Assembly (NCBI GenBank): GCA_032718475.1
Contig: JAUCBJ010003147.1
Span: forward strand, 1 to 64,000
DNA: 64,000 nt
From: Nemertoderma westbladi
Lineage: Eukaryota > Xenacoelomorpha > Nemertodermatida > Nemertodermatidae
Direction of reading: 5' to 3'
Below, in pieces: positions 45,735 to 57,578 of the stretch. Within the stretch, counting starts at the first letter, position 1, and every line of letters starts with the position of its first letter. The notes under the pieces are model-generated. The model was given only the letters and a program-made list of their open reading frames with translations. It was not told the origin of the DNA and did not search any database. The translations under genes and the position numbers were made by a program.

Positions 45735-47531
45735 TGCACCTTGAAGGAAGAGTAGTTGTAAGTTATGAAATTTAAATCTATAATGGTAAAAAATAATAAT
45801 TTATAAATAAAATATATAATAAATCTCGAAAATATAATAATTAGCTTAGTTGTTCAGGTGCTGGTCGAAGTTTCAAACTAGATAAATGTTTTCTATTGGG
45901 AATCCAAATCTGTTAATGGCGTATCAATAGCTAAATTAGTTTTTGAGATAATCCACTTTGAAGGAAGAGTATTCAAAATTTATGAGATTTAAATCTATAG
46001 TAGTAAAAGTAATAAAATAAATAATAATTTAAGTAATAAATGTATAATCTATATTAGTTAGCTTAATTGTTTACATGCTGCTTGAAGTCCCAATTTAGAT
46101 GTCCAGCATGCTTAGTTATTCATATTCTGCTTGAAGTCCCAAACTAGATAACCAGTTAGCTTAGTTATCCATGTGCTGCTTGAAGTCCCAAACAAGATAA
46201 CCATTTAGATTAGTTGTTAACATGCTGCTCTAAGTCTCAGACTAGATACCCATAGCTTAGTATATCATGTTGAAATATTGCACCTTGAAGGAAGAGTAGT
46301 TGAAAGTTATGAAATTTAAATCTATAATGGTAAAAAATAATAATTTATAAATAAAATATATAATAAATCTCGAAAATATAATAATTAGCTTAGTTGTTCA
46401 GGTGCTGCTCGAAGTTTCAAACAAGATAAATGTAGTTTTCTATTGGGAAACCAAATCTGTTAATGGTGTATCAATAGCCAAATTAGTTTTTGAGATAATC
46501 CACTTTGGAGGAAGAGTAATCAAAATTTATGAGATTTAAATTTATAGTAGTAAAAGTAATAAAATAAATAATAATTTAAGTAATAAATCTATAATCTATA
46601 TTAGTTAGCTTAATTGTTTACATGCTGCTTGAAGTCCCAATTTAGATGTCCAGCTTGCTTAGTTATTCATATTCTGCTTGAAGTCCCAAACTAGATAACC
46701 AGTTAGCTTAGTTATCCATGTGCTGCTTGAAGTCCCAAACAAGATAACCCTTTAGATTAGTTGTTAACATGCTGCTCTTATGTCTCAGACTAGATACCCA
46801 TAGCTTAGTTTATCATGTTGAAATAATGTACCTTGAAGGAAGAGTAGTTGAAAGTTATGAAATTTAAATCTATAATAGTAAAAAATAATAATTTATAAAT
46901 AAAATATATAATAATCCTCGAAAATATAATAATTAGCTTAGTTGTTCAGGTGCTGCTCGAAGTTTCAAACTAGATAAATGTAGTTTTCTATTGGGAATCC
47001 AAATCTGTTAATGTCGTATTAGTAGCTAAATTAGTTTTTGACATAATCGTCTTTGAAGGAAGAGTAATCAAAATTTATGAGATTTAAATCTATAGTAGTA
47101 AAAGTAATAAAATAAATAATAATTTAAGTAATAAATCTATAATCTATATTAGTTAGCTTAATTGTTTACATGCTGCTTCAAGTCCCAATTTAGATGTCCA
47201 GCTTGCTTAGTGATTCATATTCTGCGTGAAGTGCCAAACTAGATAACCAGTTAGCTTAGTATTAGTAGCTAAATTAGTTTTTGACATAATCGTCTTTGAA
47301 GGAAGAGTAATCAAAATTTATGAGATTTAAATCTATAGTAGTAAAAGTAATAAAATAAATAATAATTTAAGTAATAAATCTATAATCTATATTAGTTAGC
47401 TTAATTGTTTACATGCTGCTTGAAGTCCCAATTTAGATGTCCAGCTTGCTTAGTGATTCATATTCTGCGTGAAGTGCCAAACTAGATAACCAGTTAGCTT
47501 AGTTATCCATGTGCTGCTTGAAGTCCCAAAC
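45735..47531. repeat. Tandem modules of about 0.55 kb
   Basis: Three long copies and one partial copy of a module that starts with CTTGAAGGAAGAGTAGTTG. It contains TTAGCTTAGTTGTTCAGGTG and ends with several GCTGCTTGAAGTCCCAAAC steps, about 55 bp apart, that are themselves a short internal repeat. Copies start near 45,735, 46,284, 46,831 and, partial, 47,263. The last copy is cut at 47,531 by the 42-bp minisatellite, and its expected continuation (GATAACCATTTAGATTAG) reappears at 49,899. Confidence 0.8.
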
Positions 47532-49690
47532 CTAGTAACAATAACCTTATAGAACACGTCATCCCTCACTAACGTAGTAACAATAAACTTATAAAACACG
47601 TAATCCCTCACTAACTTAGTAAGAATAAACTTATAGAACACGTCATCCCTCACTAACGTAGTAACAATAAACTTATAGAACACGTCATCCCTCACTAACG
47701 TAGTAACAATAACCTTATAGAACACGTCATCCCTCACTAACGTAGTAACAATAACCTTATAGAACACGTCATCCCTCACTAACATAGTAACAATAAACTT
47801 CTAGAACATGTCATCCCTCACTAACGTAGTAACAATAAACTTATAGAACACGTCATCCCTCACTAACATAGTAACAATAACCTTATAGAACACGTCATCT
47901 CTCACTAACGTAGTAATAATAAACTTATAGAACACATCATCCCTCACTAACGTAGTAACAATAAAATTCTAGAACACGTCATCCCTCACTAATGTAGTAA
48001 CAATAAACTTATAGAACACGTCATCCCTCACTAACATAGTAACAATAAACTTATAGAACATGTCATCCCTCACTAATGTAGTAACAATAAACTTCTAGAA
48101 CACGTCATCCCTCACTAACGTAGTAACAATAAACTTATAGAACACGTCATCCCTTACTAACACAGTAACAATAAACTTATAGAACATGTCATCCCTCACT
48201 AACGTAGTATAGAACATGTCATCCCTCACTAACGTAGTAACAATAGAACACGTCATCCCTCACTAACGTAGTAACAATAAACTTATAGAACACGTCATCC
48301 CTCACTAATGTAGTAACAATAAACTTATAGAACACGTCATCCCTCACTAACGTAGTAACAATAAACTTATAGAACACGTCATCACTCACTAACGTAGTAA
48401 CAATAACCTTATAGAACACGTCATCCCTCACTAACGTAGTAACAATAACCATATAGAACAAGTCATCCCTCACTAACGTAGTAACAATAAACTTCTAGAA
48501 CATCCCTCACTTACATAGTAACAATAAACTTATAGAACACGTCATCCCTCACTAACGTAGTAACAATAACCTTATAGAACACGTCATCCCTCACTAACGT
48601 AGTAACAATAACCTTAAAGAACACGTCATCCGTCATTAACGTAGTAACAATAAACTTATAGAACACGTCATCCCTCACTAACGTAGTATCAATAAACTTA
48701 TAGAACACGTCATCCCTCACTAACGTAGTAACAATAACCTTATAGAACACGTCATCCCTCACTAACGTAGTAACAATAAACTTCTAGGACACGTCATCCC
48801 TCACTAACGTAGTAACAATAAACTTATAGAACACGTCACCCTAACTAACGTAGTAACAATAAACTTATAGAACATGTCATCCCTCACTAACATAGTAACA
48901 ATAACCTTATAGAACACGTCATCCCTCACTAACATAGTAACAATAACCTTATAGAACACGTCATCCCTCACTAACGTAGTAACAATAACCTTATAGAACA
49001 CGTCATCGCTCACTAACGTAGTAACAATAAACTTATAGAACACGTCATCCCTAACTAACGTAGTAACAATAAACTTATAGAAGACGTCATCCCTCACTAA
49101 CGTAGTAACAATAACCTTATAGAACACGTCATTGCTCACTAACGTAGTAACAATAAATTTCTAGAACACGTCATCCATCACTAATGTAGTAACAATAACC
49201 TTATAGAACACGTCATCCCTCACTAACGTAGTAACAATAAACTTAGAGAACACGTCATCCCTCACTAACGTAGTAACAATAAACTTGTAGAACACGTCAT
49301 CCTTCACTAACGTAGTAACAATAAACTTCTAGAACACGGCATCCCTTACTAACGTAGTAACAATACAACACGTCATCCCTCACTAACGTAGTAACAATAA
49401 ATTTATAGAACACATCATCCCTCACTAACTTAGTAACAATAAACTTATAGAACGCGTCATCCCTCACATAGAACACGTCATCCCTAGCTAACGTAGTAAC
49501 AATAAACTTATAGAACACGTCATCCCTCACTAACGTAGTAACAATAACCTTATAGAACACGTCATCCCTCACTAACGTAGTAACAATAAACTTATATAAC
49601 ATGTAATCCCTCACTAACTTAGTAACAATAAACTTATGGAACATGTAATCCCTCACTAACTTAGTAACACTAAACTTATAGAATAGAGTA
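47532..49690. repeat. 42-bp minisatellite
   Basis: About 50 units of GAACACGTCATCCCTCACTA then ACGTAGTAACAATAAACTTATA, with AACCTTATA, CTTCTAGA and CATAGTA variants and a few shortened units (near 48,200, 48,490 and 49,460). The unit is 14 codons, so the minus strand shows repeated LVRDDVFYKVIVTT frames, broken wherever a unit is truncated. These frames have no start, no flank and no exon signal, and are not genes. Confidence 0.95.
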
Positions 49691-50394
49691 TTCTCCATTG
49701 ATTATAACTAGTGTATAGTTGCTATAGTAACTGCAATTAATCGCTGATGGGCAAAATGTATGATGTGTATGATATGATAAATGTGTGATGGGCAATGATG
49801 TAAATTTGTAAATATTAATTTCGGCGGAAACTTTAATTTATTAAAAATATGCCTTGAAGGCGGCGAAATGTTGGTTAATATCACTAAAAGATAGAAAGAT
49901 AACCATTTAGATTAGTTGTTAACATGCTGCTCTTAAGTCTCTAGATACTAGATACTCATAGCTTAGTTTGTCATGTGCTGCTCAAAATCTTAAACTGTAT
50001 TACTGTCCCACTTTATAGATTTTGATAATAGATAGCAAATTAATCTATTCCTAATAACATCAATAAACGACGAATATTCAAAATTAACTTAACATTAAAC
50101 TTTAAAGGCAATTTACTCAGAACAGGTGTATTTGACAACTAATGAAAATAACTTAGTATGTTTTTTAGCTCTAGGATGTTGGCAAATTATATTCAATATC
50201 TAACTCAAAAACCTCAGAACCAACATTCAAACTTAACTTAACACTAAACTTTAAATGCAATTTACTCAGAACAGTATATTTGATAACTAAGACAAATAAC
50301 TCTCAATCTACTCCACCAATTAGTATATTTTTTAGTTCATTAGAGACCTGGGATGTTGGCAAATCACATTCAATATCTAACTTAAAAACCTCTC
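49691..50394. other. Right flank of the minisatellite and module remnants
   Basis: 49,691-49,890 is unique sequence that belongs to the insertion. From 49,899 the 0.55-kb module resumes (AACCATTTAGATTAGTTGTT). From 50,040 two diverged copies of a segment with TTAACTTAACA.TAAACTTTAA and GCAATTTACTCAGAACAG occur about 160 bp apart. No gene. Confidence 0.5.
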
Positions 50395-50490
50395 AATATC
50401 TAACTTAAAAACCTCATTTTTACCATAAGGTACCTTTTTGCTTGTACAAAAACCTCATTTTTACCATAAGGTACCTTTTTGCTTGTACTG
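50395..50490. repeat. 41-bp direct duplication
   Basis: AAAAACCTCATTTTTACCAT followed by AAGGTACCTTTTTGCTTGTAC occurs twice in tandem with no divergence, so the duplication is recent. It borders the trinucleotide tract. Confidence 0.85.
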
Positions 50491-50499
50491 CCACATATC

Positions 50500-50732
50500 G
50501 TTGTCTTCTTAGTCGTCGTCTTCTTAGTTGTTGTCTTCTTCGTCATCGTCTTCTTTGTCGTCATCTTCTTCGTCATCGTCGTCTTCTTCATCGTCGTCTT
50601 CTTCTTCGTCGTCATTGTCTTCTTCTTCGGTGTCGTTCGTTATCCTTTTCTTTGTTGTCTTCGTTGTCTTCGTTTTTATTGTCTTCGTCGTCTTCTTCTT
50701 TTTTGTCTCCTTCGTCTTCTTTTTTTTATCAA
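50500..50732. repeat. (TCK)n trinucleotide tract
   Basis: Mixed GTC/TTC/TCG/TCA triplets. On the minus strand this reads as long Asp/Glu runs and on the plus strand as Ser, Val/Phe or Leu/Arg runs. All are low-complexity shadows. A plus-strand cluster of TCGTCTTCTT steps repeats. Confidence 0.9.
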
Positions 50733-50739
50733 CACTATT

Positions 50740-53700
50740 AATTATCAACATCATCAACAATACAGTTTAATAATGAATACTCATCAACAATTACGTTTAT
50801 TCAGGTTTAATCATCAAAGAATCAGGATTAATTGTCAAACTATCAGGTTTAAATATCAACAATCAACTTTAATTATCAATATCAACAATCAAATTTAATT
50901 ATCAAAAGTTCATCAACAAACAAGGATAAATTATCAAAAAACATCAATCAAGTTTATTCAGTTTTAATCTTCATAGGTTTAATCAACAATAATCAACTTT
51001 AATAATTAAATTTAATTATCAAAAAACATCAACACAGTTTTATGATCTCAACATTCAAAACATCAACAATGCAGTTTAATAATAATCAGAATCAACTTTC
51101 ATCAACATTCAGGTTTATTCAGATTTAATCTTCAAAAATTATGATTAATCGTCAATCAGGTTTAATCATCAACAATCAACTTTAATTATCAACATCAATA
51201 ATCAAATTTCATTATCAAAAAACATCAACACAGTTTTATGATCTCAACACTCATCAATACATCTTCTTCATCGTCTTCTTTTTCTATTAACCGTTTCAAT
51301 TATCAACATCAAGTTTATTATGGCTTAATCTTCAAAGAATCAGGATTAATCATCAAAAAATCAGGTTTAATTATCAATAATCAACTTTAATTTTCAACAT
51401 CAACAATCAAATTTAATTATCAAAAAACATCAACACAGTTTTATGATCTCAACACTCATCAAATCAGTTTTGTTCATCAACAAACAAGGATTAATTATCA
51501 AAAAACATCAACAATACCGTTTAATAATCTTATCAACAATCAGAATCAACTCTCATCAACAATCAGGTTTATTCAGATTTAATCTTCAAAGAATCAGGAT
51601 TAATCATCAAGGAATCAGGATTAATCATCAACAATCAACTTGAATTATCAACATCAATAATCAAATTTAATTATCAAAAAACATTAACATAGTTTTATGA
51701 TCTCAACACTCATCAACACATCTTCTTCATTGTCTTCTTTTTCTATCAACAGTTTCAATTATCAACATCAAGTTTATTAAGGTTTAATCTTCAAAGAATC
51801 AGGATTAATCATCAAAAAATCAAGTTTAATCATCAATAATCAACTTTAATTTTCAACATCAACAATCAAATTTAATTATCAGAAAACATCAACACAGTTT
51901 TATGATTTCAACACTATCGAATCAGTTTTGTTTATCAACAAACAAGGATTAATTATCAAAAAATATCAACAATACCGTTTAAAACATTCAGAATCAACTC
52001 TCATCAACAATCAGTTTTATTCAGATTTAATCTTCAAAGAATCAGGATTAATCATCAAAGAATCAGGATTAATCATCAACAATCAACTTGAATTATCAAC
52101 AATCAACTTGAATTATCAACATCAATAATCAAATTTAATTATCAAAAAACATTAACAGTTTTATGATCTCAACACTCATCAACACATCTTCTTCATCATC
52201 TACTTTTTCTATCAACAGTTTCAATTATCAACATCAAGTTTATTAAGGTTTAATCTTCAAAGAATCAGGATTAATCATCAAAAAATCAAGTTTAATCATC
52301 AATAATCAACTTTAATTTTCAACATCAACAATCAAATTTAATTATCAGAAAACATCAACACAGTTTTATGATTTTAACACTCATCAAATCAATTTGGTTT
52401 TTCAACAAACAAGGATTAATTATCAAAAAATATCAACAATACCATTTAATAATCTTATCAACAATCAGAATCAACTCTTATCAACAATCAGGTTTATTCA
52501 GATTTAATCTTCAAAGAATCAGGATTAATCATCAAAGAATCAGCATTAATCATCAATAATCAACTTTAATTATCGACATCAACAATCAAATTTAATTATC
52601 AAAAAACATCAATACAGTTTTATGATCTCAACACTCATCAAATCAGTTTTGTTATCAACAAACAAGGATTAATTATCAAAAAACATCCGTTTAATAATCA
52701 TATCAACAATCAGAATCAACTCTCATCAATAATCAGGTTTATTCAGTTTTAATCTTCAAAGAATCAGGATTAATCATCAAAGAATCAGGATTAATCATCA
52801 ATAATCAAATTTAATTATCAACATCAACAATCAATTCAATTATCAAAAAACATAAACACAGCTTTACAAACTCAATACCAATCAACAATCAGTTTTGTTC
52901 ATCAGCAAACATGGATTAATTATCAAAAAACATCAACAATACAGTTTAATATTCAATACTAATCCGGTTTATTCATCAGAAGTTGAATCATCAAAGAATC
53001 ATCAGGCTATCAACAATCAACCTTAATTGTCAATATCAACTATAGAGTTTAATAATCAATACTCCTTAACAATGAGGTTTATTCAGCTTTAATCATCAAA
53101 GAATCACGATTAATCGTCATACAATCAGGTTTAATCATCAACAATAACTTTAATTATCAACATCAACAATCAAATTTAATTATCAAAAAACATCACAAAC
53201 AATATAGTTTAATAATCAATATTCATCAACAATCAGGTTTATTTATCAGAAGTTGAATCGTCAAAGAATCAGTCTTAATCGTAAAGAATAAGTTTTATTC
53301 ATCAATAATCAACTCTAATTATCAACATCAATTATAGAGTTTAATAATCAATACTCATCAACATTCAGGTTTATTCAGCTTTAGTCATCAAAGAATCAGG
53401 ATTAATCAATCGTCAAACAATCAGGTTTAATCATCAAAGAATCAGGATTAATCATCAAACACAGGTTTAATCAATATTCATCAACAACCAGGTTTATTCA
53501 TCAGAAGTTGAATCATCAAAGAATCAGGCTTAATCGTAAAGTATCAACATCAATTATAGAGTTTAATAATCAATACTCAACAACATTCAGGTTTATTCAG
53601 CTTTAATCATCAAAGAATCAGGATTAATTGTCAAACAATCAGGTTTAATCATCAAAGAATCAGGATTAATCACCAAGCAATCAGGTTTAATCATCAACAA

Positions 53701-53840
53701 TCAACTTTAATTATCAATATCAACAATAAAATTTAATTATCAAAAACATTACAGTTTTATAATCTCAACACTCATCAACAATCAGTTTCATTCATCAACA
53801 ATCAAGGATTAATTATCAGAAAACATCAACAATATATACC
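50740..53840. repeat. ATCAA-rich array with a 460-bp higher-order unit
   Basis: About 3.1 kb of short steps such as AATCATCAACAATCAGG, AAAGAATCAGGATTAATCAT and TTTAATTATCAAAAAACATC. The anchor CAGTTTTATGATCTCAACAC recurs near 51,230, 51,433, 51,690, 51,893, 52,156, 52,359 and 52,612. The steps alternate between about 203 and 257 bp, so two block types form a unit of about 460 bp. The block with ACATCTTCTTCATCGTC carries a small piece of the neighbouring trinucleotide tract. After 52,850 the order decays. No gene. Confidence 0.85.
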
Positions 53841-55040
53841 AGAAATATTTTTAATATTATGAAGAAATCACTATATTGTATATAGTGGTATTACCTGTTT
53901 CCGAATACTGTTTAAACTCAATCATAATTATTTTACATTTGTGCTTAGTTTATTTTTTATGTGATCTTTGATTCAATATGAATAATAATAAGAGATTATA
54001 TGGCTTTGTTGGAGTATTACCAGCTATGCCAAATAAATTATGACATACATTGAATATGAAAAAGTTATTAACAGTTCCCTATAGATTTACTGAACATAAA
54101 ACATGTTGAACAGAAAACAGTAATCGATAGAATTATATTATTGATTTATACTAAAAAAAATTAATCAGTCTCTGACACAATGCTGTATGCACGCTATGCA
54201 GTATGCATTAACAGTAGGCTATTTCGTAATTCTCAGTCTGTCTGTCTGTTCTGGTATTCTAGGTCAAATTCTGTAAATTTATTTCAAGTGCTTTTATTTT
54301 TATTATTATTGGTCATGTAGGTTATAACAATTGGTGGTGGAATAATATTCGGTGCAATTATTTTTAATTAAATATAAATGTTTTTTGGTATTTTTTTGAA
54401 AGAAATTTATAATAAATGATTTATTACATTAGAACAGTAGGCTATTTCAAAACTCTCACTCTGTAAGTTCATCAGTACTATTCTGATAGTTTAGGCCAAA
54501 TTCTGTATATTTGTTATAACTGTTATTATGTTTTTTATTATTGGTCGTCTAGGTTATAATAAATGGTGGTGCGATAATATTTGGTGCAATTATTTTGAAA
54601 ATAAATTTATAATAAATGATTTATTACCTTAGTAACCTACTGACTTATTAAGATTTAACCACAAACTAAAACTGAATAAACTGTTTTCTGTTCAGTATAA
54701 TTTTGAGAGTTATTATTTGATATTCAGTGATGTAAATTTTAGATGACTGTTTATGTTCCTAATAAAACAATAGAGACTGTTTTATATTAAGTAAAGTCCA
54801 ATGAAGTTTGTTTTATGTTCAGTATATAAGTCTATATTCAGTCTTAATTTCTAGTTACTGAGTCAACCGATTTAATCTTTTAATAGCAATATTTTAGGCA
54901 TTGTATACAATATCTTAATACTTATAATCTATATTTATTAACCATATTTATGCACTAATATATTCCTCCTTTCCAGTATTATATATATATCCTTCTGAAT
55001 ATGATTTAGTAATCATTGTATTTTCTGGATATATTGATAA

Positions 55041-55078
<38 letters not shown>

Positions 55079-57423
55079 ATGGATTCATAACTTTGATGCT
55101 TTATATCAGTAATACACAACAAGTGATGGTAATTGTGGTGGCAATGACAAATGACAACAATTATTATACTTATAATGGTATAAAGATTCATCTTCTACTA
55201 ACAACTTCTACTATAATGATCTTCAAATTATTTATGTATACCTATGTTCTATATCAGTTATATATTACAAAGTGATGTCAATCAATATCATTAATTTAAC
55301 TTGTAACAGTAAAAAGATTCATCTCCAACCATAATGAATGTATATCTCCAGTAATGATTATCAAGCGATCATCTTCAATTATTATTAAAGGTAAGTTTAA
55401 ATTATATACTTGTGAATAAATTTTCATACCCACAAATGGTATAGCAATAAAGCAGAAATATTTATATTTTGTTTGTTATTATTGTTGTTATATTGTTTAG
55501 ATATAGTAAACCTTGTTAGCTAGGTATAGTATTTGATTATATATATATATTTATAAATAATGTTCTGCTAATCTTTTAAATCTACTTATTAATATATAAT
55601 TTAGAGTTTTCTTAGTAGTAGGGTCTGTTCTTTATTTATCCTAATATACCTAATTCTTACTATAGTGATCTTATAAAATAAATTTATTTCTAATTTTTAT
55701 TTTGATCAATTTCTATATAGTTTGAACCATATAATTCTTAATTAGTTCCCTTACTCAATTGTAGTTCCTGTCAAATTAAACAATATATTAAACTGGGACG
55801 TTTTTAAGGAATTAGGTATTAAAATCTAATTGAAATAATTTATGTTTATTGTAGTTCTACAAAATTTTTATTATAGTATAAAATTTTTATTGTAGTCGTA
55901 CTATGAATATAGAAAAATAATATTAATATATGGCACCTATTTACTTTAAATTATAAATATTAATTAATTTAAATGTGTAAAAGTAAATACTATTATTACG
56001 AAATTTTTATTGTAGTAATATAATAAATATATAATAATAATGTATGGTACATATTATTAACTTTTAATTATGAGTAATAAATAAGTTAAATATTGGTTAC
56101 TATGTGTTATATAGTATTTAGTTTTAATTAGAAGTTTAAATTAATTAAATGTTTACTTTTATGCTATATTTATTTATTTTAATTATTTCTTTATATATAT
56201 TATTATTATTATTTATTTAACATTCCTATGTCCTGGCCGTTTTCACGGTACTCTAATAGTATTTTTTAAATCCATAGCCTATGATATCCATGTTTTGGAA
56301 TCTGGGATTGCACCTATGGCCCACGCAGGACATTTGGAAATTCTTTTTTACTGTTTTTTTTAAGAGGATACACAATTTTTTTTAAATGATTCATTTTACA
56401 GTTATGAATTTTTATGAAATATAACTTTGACAATAATATATTTGATATATTTGGAAATTATACTAATGAAACAAATGGATATACAATATCATACAAGTAT
56501 ACTTAAGTATATAAGTAAAATTATATATAGACAGACAGCTTTAAGTTTAAAGCTTTTATTTAAAATTTCTATAGTACTTTTTTAACCTGGTCTATAGAAA
56601 TCCTTAAACTATTTAACAGATACAACTTAATTCAACCATAATTTAAAGTGGTGGTCTTAACACACAGACACAGCATCAGCCAGCTATATATGAATTTAGA
56701 TAATTTAAATTATTTTATACAGATATATCATAAATACATATACTTATATGGTCATTGACATATATTTCTAAGTCGATATGAAATAATTATAATATAATTT
56801 CAAAGCATAATGTAATTTTGTACTCTTATTTAAGTTACATTATGCTTTAGATTATGGATAAATGAAACATGGAAAACATGGATAAAATTACAATATAAAG
56901 ACATTTTTATAATCAAGTAAATAGAATGATAACTTGAAAATCTTACTTACGCAAAGAGAAACTTGAAATTAAAAAAAGTTTAACTTAAATATATAATTAT
57001 TATTGAGATAAATAAACTAAAAATCATAATTAATTAATTAATTATATTAAATTGTTTAAATGAAAAAAAAAGGGCTTACAATATTTTTCAAGAAAAATAT
57101 AAATAGGATAATTTAAACTATTTTACATGGCAATATCTTGTATAATTGATATAATCCTAAGTATATATGAACCAATACTAACTAAATAGTATAGTATAGC
57201 ATTTATATAGTCAAGTTTTAACTTAAAAAGTTAATATAGTATAGGTTTATTTTAAAAGGTGAACATGGGGATAACTACAACATAATGATGCAACTTAATC
57301 AAGTAAACAGATATAACTTAAACTCTGCATGTGTAAGGGATGAACTTAAACTTAAGTTGACATAAATATAGTGAATATTATAATGATGTATCCTCTTAAT
57401 TTTTTTATATTTTTTTTTGAGTC
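53841..57423. other. AT-rich DNA, one duplicated segment and a TA microsatellite
   Basis: No gene found in 3.6 kb. A segment with AACAGTAGGCTATTTC and GGTTATAA...TGGTGGTG...GGTGCAATTATTTT at 54,207-54,365 recurs diverged at 54,431-54,597. A (TA)n run of about 14 copies lies at 55,044-55,071. A frame at 55,093-55,275 is accidental. The remainder is featureless. Confidence 0.55.
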
Positions 57424-57578
57424 GTGGGAACTGCGCTACTCATATCTTTATTTAATATTATGGTTATAATCAAAGCATAAATTTTTTATTATTATATATT
57501 TGCTTTGTTTACTCCAAATATTGAAATAAATATGATAAATGAGTAATCGTCCAAAGCCGATTAAAGCAGGATGGCCAC
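57424..57578 (+). repeat. 150-bp direct repeat, left copy
   Basis: Begins GTGGGAACTGCGCTACT and ends GAGTAATCGTCCAAAGCCGA.TAAAGCAGGATGGCCAC. The same boundaries recur at 63,257-63,407 with a diverged middle. The two conserved ends are GC-richer than the surroundings. The pair frames the whole 480-bp tandem array. Could be long terminal direct repeats or two copies of a dispersed short element. Confidence 0.6.

Noticed and set aside
47450-49698. Repeated LVRDDVFYK frames on the minus strand
   Set aside because: Each is a 14-codon readout of the 42-bp minisatellite, broken at truncated units, with no exon signals.
50400-50898. Acidic Asp/Glu and Ser-rich frames
   Set aside because: Readouts of a mixed trinucleotide tract.
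37049-57423. tRNA, rRNA or snRNA genes
   Set aside because: Looked for cloverleaf-like GC-rich words and A/B-box patterns; none convincing in this AT-rich DNA. A proper covariance search was not possible.
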